Shown here in pieces: positions 55,277-64,000 of a stretch of 64,000 bases of DNA. Location: positions 32,817,176 through 32,881,175 of the forward strand of contig CM049311.1 of the NCBI GenBank assembly GCA_026874595.1, read 5' to 3'. The notes under the pieces are model-generated. The model was not told where the DNA came from and made no database searches. It saw only the letters and a program-made list of their open reading frames with translations. Both the position numbers and the translations under genes were made by a program. Source of the DNA: Sipunculus nudus. Taxonomy: Eukaryota > Annelida > Sipuncula > Golfingiida > Sipunculidae. How positions within the stretch are numbered: position 1 is the stretch's first letter; every line of letters starts with the position of its first letter.

Positions 55277-56070
55277 CCCCTAAACGCGCCAGATTTCGAA
55301 GATTTTCGGTCTGGAGCGCGCTACATTTTGACCACCGGTTTCGGTTCTACATTCTAGCGCGCGCCAGACAGTCTTGCGTGGTCTACATTTGTGCTTCGAA
55401 CGTGTGTAAACAGAAGTTGAGCGCGCTACCTATATAGCGCGCTCAAGCAAGACTCGGCTGTCATGTGACTTTTATTACCCATGCGCGCAACGGGGAATCC
55501 AGTCTAGACCGCGCTAGGTTCCTGTATTTATCTGCGTGTAAACGCAATGCAGATTCTAGGCCGGGCCAAGTGTAATGCAGCCTAAAGCCGCGTGTCCACT
55601 TGTACGGATGCGGTGCGTGTGCGGTGCGGATACGTATGCGGATATTTTGTGCGTGTGTGTCCATTAGATACGTTTTTCAGTGCGTTTTTAGGTCTTTCCC
55701 CCTCTTTTACCTCTACAAAATGGCACTCTCCGCATGCGTTTCCGCATGCGTTTCCGTAACCGCGGCTACATGGTCCGGTTTTCAAAAAACGTATCCGTTT
55801 CCGCACGCCACACGCACTCCGCACCGCATAAGTGGACACACTCCTTCTTTATTCCATATGCGCAATTTAAAACGCGTCCGCATCCGCATCCGTATCCGTA
55901 TCCGTACCACATAAGTGGACACAGCTTAACTTGACGGAGTAGCGCGCTCTACATGGTCAATTGGTCCGGCACAGTGAGAACGAAAGTTTAAATGTAGCCC
56001 GCTGACCCCGCTCCACATTTTTCTGGACCGGTCTAGCGCGCCACATATTCTAGTGTAAATAGGGCTAATG
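55277..56070. repeat. GCGCGC-rich repeat block containing a nested MITE
   Basis: AGCGCGCTAC and related words recur at about 55315, 55356, 55421, 55435, 55941 and 56034 in both orientations. The ends 'gcattacacttggc' and 'tattctagtgtaaat' suggest an older terminal structure, but the boundaries are unclear. The MITE 55586-55926 lies inside. Confidence 0.45.
55586..55926. mobile_element. PIF/Harbinger-like MITE
   Basis: Inverted ends AGCCGCGTGTCCACTTGTAC and AGCTGTGTCCACTTATGTGG (reverse complement of the right end), flanked by TAA at 55583-55585 and 55927-55929. The 341-bp non-coding interior is rich in 'cgtatccg' and 'gcatgcgtttccg'. The 3-bp TAA duplication is characteristic of PIF/Harbinger. 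Confidence 0.75.
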
Positions 56071-56706
56071 TCATGGAGTTTCAGACCGAATTTTATGCAG
56101 TCGGAAAATTCAGTTGATGTGATTACGTTACCGATAAAAATCGGCCAATTGTTTAGCCTTCTTTCACCAAATATGATGACAATAAAAATCCAGAAGACGA
56201 AACAAAAGTTACCAAAATGGTCGGAAAAACTAGCCGGCTTTTAACAATAACAAGAAATATTCTATTTTTAGTAGTAAACGCGCCTTGAAAGAATTAAATT
56301 ATGTCATTTACGGTGTATTATCAAAATCAAGAGGTACAAAAAGTATTGCGCAGCATAAGCAAAGATATTTAATTGCCAGCTTGAGAAACATACAAACATA
56401 TACACTTGAACTAGAAACATTTAAAGATGGCCCAACAGTGGAAGAGAAATCAACAGCCCGGAGCAAATGACGTTATGAGTAGTAAACACCAGCTGTGACA
56501 CTGAAATTTACAAGGCAGGATTTGTTAATTTCCAACACCTGCATGGCCACACCTGTGTGTACTTGCAGTCGAGGTGAACTCCGTGTGCGTGTTCTAGACA
56601 CGAAAGGTTTAGGTTGTATACATGTAATAGAATAAATATGCTTCCTCTCTAGTAAATTTATGAGCATACCTTTCTACTTTGGTATTCAGAAAAAGGTGTT
56701 ATTTTT

Positions 56707-56709
<3 letters not shown>

Positions 56710-56756
<47 letters not shown>
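56710..56756. repeat. (AT)n microsatellite
   Basis: About 47 bp, immediately followed by TGTAACGGGGAAC. Confidence 0.95.
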
Positions 56757-56759
<3 letters not shown>

Positions 56760-57010
56760 AACGGGGAACACCACGGGGAAAACCGGGCGTGAAAATCAGA
56801 GTGCCATGGCCAAAAGTGTGTGACGACCAGTTTATTCATATAGAAGAGAAAAACCCTGTTGAAATACATGAAATGGGAAGTGTTAAGTACACCGTGACTG
56901 TTCAATAGACCGGTTCAATAACAGTGTTAGGTACATCGTTATTGTTATTAATTTATTGTTCAACAGACCGGTTCTATTAGAGTTTCTTATAAAATTATAT
57001 GAGCGTTACA
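56757..57010 (-). repeat. Gypsy LTR-like fragment
   Basis: Starts TGTAACGGGGAACACCACGG and shares 'cgggcgtga' and 'gtttattca' landmarks with the LTR end at 17055-17140. It may end at GCGTTACA (57003-57010). Abuts an (AT)n tract. No target duplication was seen. Confidence 0.45.
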
Positions 57011-57899
57011 TACCGTTGACATAAGAAATTCAACTGAGATATAAGTGCGGCAACAAATTACATGATAATATGCCTTATATCGCAATGACGGCAAGAACCC
57101 TCATGACGGCCACGTGCCTGGTGGTACTCATTGTAAGACTTACGTACAGCTGAAGCAACAATATATTTATACCTTGAAATACCTGTCAATGTAACTTACA
57201 TTACATACACCGTTTTAACTTAAATAATATTACATACAACGTTTTGCGCTCATAAAGCTCGGTATGTTATATTAACCTTATATAGTATAATAACTTATAA
57301 TTAAGCGAAGAAAATATTACAGCGTAGTGCAATGCGGTATACAAATATAAGTCGGTGCCTGTTTAACATTTTTTTACTGGTTTCAACTTAAATTATTAAT
57401 GGTTTTATGACAAGCTTAAACATTTTAAAGTTAAACTGTACTAGACTACCTGTAGCAAAAGCTCATATAGCGGGGATGAGCCAGCAAAGCGGTCGCCAGT
57501 TTGAAGACATATCTTCTAGATACCCAAAAGGGTGAAGGGTCTGAATCTTCAGAAGAACGGGTGTGTGACCGGAATAGAAATAGTTGTCCGATTGTCCACC
57601 AGATGTCGCCCTCGTAAAATTACAATTAGCCGCTCTGCTTCCCTCCTGTTCACAGCTTCACTACCAAAAGTATTTCTGTCTATTTCCTATAGATATTACA
57701 TGCTCAGTGATAAGTCAGTTTCTCTAGGTTTGAAGAGGTTAATAATAAAGTGATATATTTGGGTTGTTGATTTGTAATTTGAATTATTTAACTTAATAAA
57801 GTAGGTCCTACAACAGCTCGTTAGATTAGAGGTTACATCATTTCATCCTTAGGTCTGGAAGAAATTTAAAAATTTTTTTTAGCAATTAAATTGCTAAAT

Positions 57900-57901
<2 letters not shown>

Positions 57902-57956
<55 letters not shown>
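57902..57956. repeat. (AT)n microsatellite
   Basis: About 55 bp of pure AT. Confidence 0.95.
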
Positions 57957-57959
<3 letters not shown>

Positions 57960-58544
57960 TGATCTAATGAAATTTAATTTGAGAGTGCTTATACAAGAAA
58001 ACAATTTGCCATCGTCAAAGTAAGGGGACATTGACTGTTGTGGTTTTACATTTAAGCCTGTTCCTAAAAAATACAAACTTCTGATCCGATTTCCGGTGTA
58101 CACTTAAACCTTAATTTATTTTTGCTATATGATGGAAATATTATCGTGCTTCAACAGTTAATATGTTCATTGAGTACATAGATCCCCTATAGCTACTATT
58201 CTGACCAGACACATTATGGTCCAGTCCATAACCTCTACAAATCACTTAATACTTCCCTAATACTCCGCATACACGTCAAATATATATTGAAAACCTGTAT
58301 AATAAGAACAAATAAGAACAACCAAAGTAGTTTTGATAATATAGAGTCGGTCTTGTTTTTCTTTATTTATTTATCTTATGGAATCAAACTCGGTTTGGAC
58401 CCTTGACATACATGTATACAACTCCCCTGCTCTAAGCGGCCCTGGATACATCCTTAGAGATAAGAACCGGGAGGGGGGGATTGCTACATGGCCTCTTTGA
58501 AAGGGGGTCAGGTCAACCATTTCCCCATATTCTCTTTTCAGACG

Positions 58545-58690
58545 GTAATAACCAGGGGAGGATCCAGGATTAAGGAAAAAAGGGAGGGGGTCAAGGTCGC
58601 CAAAAAAAAAACCTGGTCGAAACCCTTAAAAAAAGGTTGCGGTGGGCCAAAAATTCGGGGGGGGGGGGGGGGCTGGGGTCCGGAATGGGT
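58545..58690. repeat. Purine/G-rich interspersed repeat fragment
   Basis: 'ggaggatccaggatt' followed by A and G runs, including 17 G at about 58657-58673. A similar 'ggcggatctagaaattcg' fragment with a G run is at 8281-8317, so this is a dispersed family. Confidence 0.45.
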
Positions 58691-59677
58691 ACAGAATTGA
58701 TCAATAGGCCTATCTACATACGTTAGTAAAATTTATTACTGAAGTGTCTGAACTATTTTATATTATCTAATTGTTTTAATCCTAACAAATGAATGAACTA
58801 TTTAAAGTTAATAATATTAAACAATCTAAGTATTAATATAAATGTTTATTTGTTTAATTAGGGGCCCCGCTGATACATAGACCTATTTTACAGACTTAGC
58901 GTTTGTTTAATCCGGCTCTAAAAAAGTAGGTATAAATGTATATATTTAAACAATTAAGCTATATAATTAGAATCAATGTTCTTATTTTAATAAACTTCAC
59001 ATATGAACTAGCATTTATTGAAAGATAAAGGATTTTTATCTGTATATAGCTCTGTGATAAATGTATTTTTTCACTTTGATAATTCGTGAATACTTTAGTC
59101 CGTCTATAGTGGAAATAATTAAGATAACCGTACATGCATTTTAAGCAGGCGGTAATTTATTATTCCGGCGGTTAATAAATATTCATTTACTTGTTCGTAA
59201 ATTTAGAAATTTAGCTTAATAATAGTACCTATTTATTTAAATTAGTTTCATGCTGTTTTCATACATTATCTTTAATTCAAATTTTCTGTCCAAAATATGT
59301 AGTTTTTATTATTTCATCTCTAAATACTTTATTTAATTAACAAATTGACAAAGGCAGTTGATTGTTCTGAGCTAGCTTTTTTTAATTAATTCCAGAAAAA
59401 AAAATCGTCAAATTCCCTTTCTTACAATATTGCGCAGCTTTCTTCTTTATCTTCATTCTTTCTCTTATATTTCAAATTATCGCTATAATTGATTGGGTCA
59501 ATAAAAATAAATGCTCCACCGCTGAAAGCATCACAAGCCAACACAGTGAGCCTCGCGCTGTTTATGGTGACCTCTACTGGCAGTTGACGGCAAAAAATTT
59601 ACACATTGTTGTGAGCGGCCGAAGAAAAGTGATCTGTGGCCTGTGACCCGCAAGAATTGAGTCTTGTTTGACCGAAT

Positions 59678-59770
59678 ATGGCTGCGACACAACTTACAGA
59701 CAATAACATTGAAAATATATTTGAAAAGATGAACTACGGTCCGGCACCAGAAGCACCAAATGTAGTTCAG
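59678..59770 (+). CDS. ALDH16A1: ALDH16A1 exon 1
   Basis: 31 codons from ATG in context GAATATGGC to donor CAG|GTAAAA, phase 0. Its upstream region (59,520-59,677) is the presumed promoter and 5' UTR. No TATA box was identified at a convincing distance. Confidence 0.85.
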
Positions 59771-60657
59771 GTAAAAATTAAGCTGGTTTATTTGCAGGAG
59801 TTTCACCATGCGGTGAGGTGTGTCTGGCTTGCAGGTCGCTTGATGCATGCAGAAATGTGAACATTCCCACCTGTCATCTCAGAGGTCATTTTGACGTTTG
59901 TAATATTAATGAATTTGTATCCAGTCCTATAGTCCTTTCTATTTCAGTTTGACTGATGACATACACCCAGGACCCGCAGGAATGATACACCGAGACTGGT
60001 TGTTGCCAGATTTATTGCGTATAAGCCCCTGTCACATAGTCAGAAACCGCAATGGAATTCTGCAGATGTACATACTAAGTTAAGCAAGCATTTAGAAATG
60101 GAGGCGGTTACCTCCACCAAAATATCTTTTAAAAAAAAAGAGGATTGTGTCCAGGTGAGAATATATTTGCAGAGAGAGTTCGGTGGAAAGTGTACGTATA
60201 AATTAACAAAGTTAGAGTGTAATAACTTTCTGGACCATACCCAAATCCTAAAATTATACAAAGTTTATTATTTATCTCCAATCTCTTTGCAGAAAAAAAC
60301 CTTTAACTTTTCACTTCCACCTCTTCAGCTCTACATTATTTTTGTAATGCTTCATCTTTTTGTCAGGATTTACCAGTTTAATCTAGTAACTGTGTACCAA
60401 ACAAGTACTTGACATTTATATTTTCTCCAAGTAAGATCTACTGTCAGGCAAAGCCAGATATGGTTACCTAAAAAACTGTTCAAGTCTTCAAGATAAAGGC
60501 CAGATAAAAGGGTGCATTGTTAAAGCCAGGATGACATGGCACGAAGTAATCTATTGTGTCAGGGATATATGTGGCTTTAGACTGTATAGTTCTTATCTAG
60601 ATCTTCTTCCAGTGCAACTGTAAGGTCACAGTAAATATCAACAAATGTCAGTATATT

Positions 60658-60692
<35 letters not shown>

Positions 60693-60733
60693 TTTCAGTG
60701 CAACTGTAAGGTCACAGTAAATATCAACAAATG

Positions 60734-60826
<93 letters not shown>

Positions 60827-63591
60827 AAAATGTAAATGTCGAGCCCTGAATATTCTTGTGGTATGAGTGATCAACCTGGATATGTTATCAAACTACTTGA
60901 CAATTGAATGTGAAAGTCTTTTAATATAACTGCATTAACTGGCAACCCATGGCAGATGCCATGTCTCTTGGCAACAAGATGAAGAAGAAACAAGAGGTTG
61001 CAAAATGTATATGTGTCTTTTTATTACTAGTATATGCTCATCATATGATGGGAGTCTCAGGTATACCCACCTTCCATCCGTTAAATTTTAGTGTCACTGC
61101 CATAACTTACTTGGCTTTGAATTTGATGGATTTTGACAAAACTCAAATACTTATCTTGCCTGAGTTTGATTATGGGCAACAGCCAAGCATATTTAATAAT
61201 TTCACGAGTAACAGGGCTACTTTTTGGTGTAGCCGCAATAACTTATGAAGAATATCAGAAATGGCAATCAATAAAATATTTTGCCTAAGTTTGATTTCCA
61301 GCAAAATCCCTGCATATTTAGTGAGGACAGAGGTCACCACACTTTGAAGGCACCTTGGTGACTTGCCAAAACTTCTATGGATTTTCATGAAACTTGTTAA
61401 ACAAATTTAACAATAGAGTTTCTAACTAGAATTACCTACTGGTACCTACTGGTGGAACAAAGTATAGTTATAAAAGGGCAGTAACAGATGAACAAGATAT
61501 TTAAATTAGATATTTAAAAAATTATGATAAATTGTTAGATTTTGGGTTAACTATGATCCACTTTTTTGACAGAATTTGAATTGTAGAAAAGTTAGAATTT
61601 ACCAGTATCTGAAACTAAATGTAACTTAATTTTAGATTTGTAGACTATACAGTAGTACATTTCAATTTTCAGGAAAGTTGGACACAATTTAAGTTTGCAT
61701 ATCTTGCCAGTGCCTAATGAAATATTCAACAAACTTATACTTATCTGAAGAATATGTTCACATGAACATCTGCTTGGCTTTTGTTCACAATTGTTTAAAA
61801 TTTGCTTTTTAATGAAAGGAGATTTTCCAGTATGAGAGAAATAAAACCTTCCTGAACAAGAAGCTGAATCATTGACGGCAAAGTTAAAAGGAAAAGGATT
61901 TATGTTATAAGATTATTTAGCAGGTGTTGTGTCATGAAATAATGAGATGTCCTCTGTTTTAAACAGGCTTGGCTGGACGACCATGATAGGAAGTTTGGTC
62001 ACTTCATCAACAACAAATGGGTGATTCCAGAGGGCAGGAAGACATACACCACCAAGAACCCAGCCACAGGTCAGAATAAAACAAGACTAATAAGGCTAAA
62101 AAAGGTATCATTCTCAGGCACTGTCAGGTCAATTTTAACCCCTCCACCCCCCAATCAAAAATTTTGATTTTGATTTTAGTCTTTCAAGAAGATAAAATTA
62201 TACAATTATGATAAGATTTCATTTGTTTTATAGTACTATTATCTGGTTTACAAAAAAGTTGTGTTATTATCACGCTTTTCCCTGATTATATTTCATTTTT
62301 ATTGTAACATACAGAAAAATGTCAAAATATCACTCGCCCGCATTGGTTTTTGGAAAAAGTGCCTACCGGTAAGAACCAAACTATTTTTTTTGCCTAATTT
62401 TAGTAGTTCTTTAATGCTTGCATTGTCTGTATACTTTGGTCGCAATATAAGTGATTTTATTATTTTTTTTTTTTTTGCAGTTTTCATTTTTAGTAGATTT
62501 GGCATATAGGGTTACTGTTAATTATCTCTACCCATGTAACCTTGTGTGTGTGAAAATCATCACAGTTGTTGGTATGGAATAAACAGAATGATTTACATTG
62601 ATAAACAAGGATGAACAAAGGTTACAGAGTACATTCTTCATTGATGGACAAAGAGATAACAGTAATATTATATATGTTTATAATGGTAACACAGGTTAGA
62701 CATAAAATATCAAATCACAATAATTCAATAATTCCTTTCTTAAACTGAATATTGTGTTAAATTTCTCTGCTCAAGTGTAAGATGTAATTAACTTTCCATA
62801 CATCATCAAATGTGATAATAATGACTGGAACCGTGGTATATATATTTAGTGCATCAAAATTTGGCCTAACCCCCTTCCATGGTTTAGGGGTAGTGCACAG
62901 AGCCCAAATCGGGGAGATATTGAGTTTGAATCTCAGCTAAGATTTTTCACTGTCGGCCCCAGCCAGGGTGAGCGCTCTGCAAGCTTGATATGGAGACTGT
63001 TCCCAACAGTCCTGTTTCACTCACACACGAGTGCGCCTTCTGGGGGTTCCTCAGTGTTGTGGCCCAGTAATGGGGATGACACACACACAGGACCCACAGG
63101 AGTGGTACACCAGGATAATAGTGTGTAAGCACCTGTCACATAGTCAGAAACAGGAATGAAATTCTGCAGACACACATGGTTCTTAGTTAAGCAAGCATTA
63201 AAAACAGAGATGGTTAAGTCCACACAAAAAGAAATATGGCCCCTGTTGAGGTTACTCATGCTTTGTCTTCTAATTTTTATTCAGATTTATTTTTGCTGAG
63301 GTGTATAGCTTGGATAAGTTATATGTGTGTATATGTTATACATTTGTATATGTTATATGTGTTATTTGTGTTATGTGTGTATTCACCAAATGAAGTTATA
63401 GTCCTTATTAGAAGTAGCATACCACTCAAAAAAACAGCTGATATATATATACACACATGTACAGGTGAGGAGCTGGCTACGACAGTCCAGGGGACACAGG
63501 AGGATGTAGACATGGCCGTACAGGCCGCACGAACAGCCTACACGTCATGGAGTAAAACACCACCTCACGTCAGAGCTAGACACCTCTACAG
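59678..63591 (+). CDS. ALDH16A1: Aldehyde dehydrogenase family 16 member A1, first three coding exons (partial gene)
   Basis: Exons 59678-59770, 61967-62069 and 63465-63591, with GT-AG boundaries and phases 0, 1 and 2. Text: [50 protein letters not shown], the [20 protein letters not shown] stretch, then [20 protein letters not shown]. The MAAT..., YGPxPE, AWLD, GH(F/Y)(I/V)N(N/G)KW and GE.LA layout matches the N-terminus of ALDH16A1 as known in vertebrates. That protein carries two ALDH-like modules, and vertebrate forms lack the catalytic cysteine while many others keep it. The catalytic region is outside this window, so activity cannot be judged. Introns contain SINEs and (AT)n tracts. Confidence 0.9.
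59950..60122 (+). repeat. SINE fragment in ALDH16A1 intron 1
   Basis: 'gacatacacccaggacccgc', 'cctgtcacatagtcagaaac' and 'ttaagcaagcat' recur in order at 63070-63225. Confidence 0.65.
60613..60830. repeat. (AT)n tracts with a duplicated 43-bp unit
   Basis: 'gcaactgtaaggtcacagta' plus 'aatatcaacaaatgtcagt' occurs at about 60614 and again at about 60700, each followed by an (AT)n tract (60660-60690 and 60739-60819). Confidence 0.9.
61967..62069 (+). CDS. ALDH16A1: ALDH16A1 exon 2
   Basis: 103 bp from 'aaacag' to CACAG|GTCAGA, phase 0 in and phase 1 out. Encodes [19 protein letters not shown] and the following strand. Confidence 0.9.
62866..63225 (+). repeat. tRNA-derived SINE in ALDH16A1 intron 2
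   Basis: The head 'gtttaggggtagtgcacag' with a B-box-like 'gagtttgaatctcag' is followed by a body whose end matches 59950-60122. Confidence 0.6.
63465..63591 (+). CDS. ALDH16A1: ALDH16A1 exon 3
   Basis: 127 bp from 'gtacag' to CTACAG|GTGAGA, phase 1 in and phase 2 out. Encodes [19 protein letters not shown] and the helix ending ARHLYR. The next exon is beyond the window. Confidence 0.9.
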
Positions 63592-63768
63592 GTGAGATCC
63601 TGCTGTGGTACAGATACATAACAAACTGGACACAACCATACAACTCCCAATCATTTTTATGTGCCACGGATCTGGGCAATATGATTTGATGTTTTGTGGT
63701 TAAGGCATGACCCTGTGGAGTGGACAGGCCCAAGCCAGATGCTCAGGGACATTATGGTCAGGGGTAGT

Positions 63769-64000
63769 TTTTACGGGGTCGCATAAAAGCGGACCAAACT
63801 GTCTCTCTAGTGAAGCTTGCTTTGCTAGCGAAGAGGTTGGTATGCCGGACTTGTACGCCACCAGTGTGGGTTCGAATCCCGGATTGGCCCAGATTTTTTA
63901 CCTCAACCATTTGTCTTTGTAACAAAATAGGGGCTCGTCCAACATGACTGTAAACTTTGTGGCCCAGGGAATCAGCTCACCAAAGTGTGACTCCTAGGAT
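63769..64000 (+). mobile_element. TRIM element, second copy, cut by the window end
   Basis: The LTR 63769-63924 is a diverged copy of the 10419-10575 unit in + orientation, ending TTTGTAACA. After AAA a primer site TAGGGGCTCGTCC (63928-63940) follows. Then internal sequence matches 10576-10680 in reverse ('caccaaagtgtgactcct'). A-box TAGCGAAGAGG at 63826 and B-box GGTTCGAATCC at 63869-63879. Confidence 0.75.

Noticed and set aside
55600..55934. Arg/His-rich open frames on both strands
   Set aside because: They are translations of the CpG-rich MITE interior.
63826..63895. Functional tRNA gene at the right edge, and similar ones near 10.5 and 10.9 kb
   Set aside because: A- and B-boxes and a D-stem are present, but no proper anticodon stem or acceptor stem can be paired. 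The units sit inside LTR-like repeats.

Overview
This is an AT-rich animal genomic window, most likely from a marine mollusc and probably a bivalve. The evidence is long (AT)n microsatellites, tRNA-derived SINEs, several Ty3/Gypsy and non-LTR retrotransposons, and a multi-exon gene with the thrombospondin/EGF plus D8C/vWD layout common in lophotrochozoan gene families. The species cannot be named from the sequence alone. No bacterial-type operons, CRISPR arrays or rRNA genes were seen.

Only two host genes can be supported. (1) A secreted or type I membrane glycoprotein related to VWDE (von Willebrand factor D and EGF domain protein) lies on + from 33,977 to 47,506 in about 22 exons. Its order is signal peptide, TSP1, EGF-like, TSP1, EGF-like, then D8C-like cysteine module, vWD domain, EGF, three tandem small Cys modules, TM helix and a very short tail. 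Three exons each carry one surplus base, so it is either a young pseudogene or a gene hit by homopolymer errors. (2) The first three coding exons of ALDH16A1 lie on + from 59,678 to 63,591, and the gene continues beyond the window. An orphan signal-peptide exon sits at 2,987-3,050.

Most of the rest is layered mobile DNA. 3.6-10.4 kb is a Ty3/Gypsy element with the uncommon Gmr1-type domain order (protease, integrase, then RNase H) and a SCAN-like gag capsid. A foldback element with inverted arrays of a CCCATAATGTAATAA unit is inserted in it (7,298-8,938, 5-bp target duplication). 10.42-11.07 kb is a miniature LTR element (TRIM) of about 160-bp LTRs that contain a tRNA-like Pol III promoter, with a tRNA-Pro-type primer-binding site. 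A second copy runs off the right end of the window. 12.1-19.03 kb is a conventional minus-strand Gypsy element, broken by a 5'-truncated LINE (perfect 10-bp target duplication) and by a second LTR element (4-bp duplication).

19.86-21.39 kb is a hAT-like non-autonomous element with G-rich subterminal arrays. 22-26 kb holds a 0.3-kb dispersed repeat carrying AAGATGGCGGC motifs, plus tRNA-derived SINEs. 28.8-33.95 kb is a decayed L1/Tx1-type LINE that ends just before the splice acceptor of the first large VWDE-like exon. 34.75-35.72 kb is an intronic TIR element with a perfect 7-bp duplication. 51.2-54.9 kb is a nearly complete minus-strand CR1/Jockey-like LINE. 55.59-55.93 kb is a PIF/Harbinger-like MITE.

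A recurring theme is that LTR-type ends (TGTTAC/TGTAAC...GTTACA/GTAACA) directly abut (AT)n tracts at four or five places. This suggests that several unrelated families use (AT)n microsatellites as landing sites. Stretches not listed as features (for example 191-1,375, 1,561-2,980, 11,133-12,106, 23,100-24,900, 26,100-28,480, 35,730-37,960, 47,640-49,480, 57,960-59,650) were read, and no gene could be supported in them.
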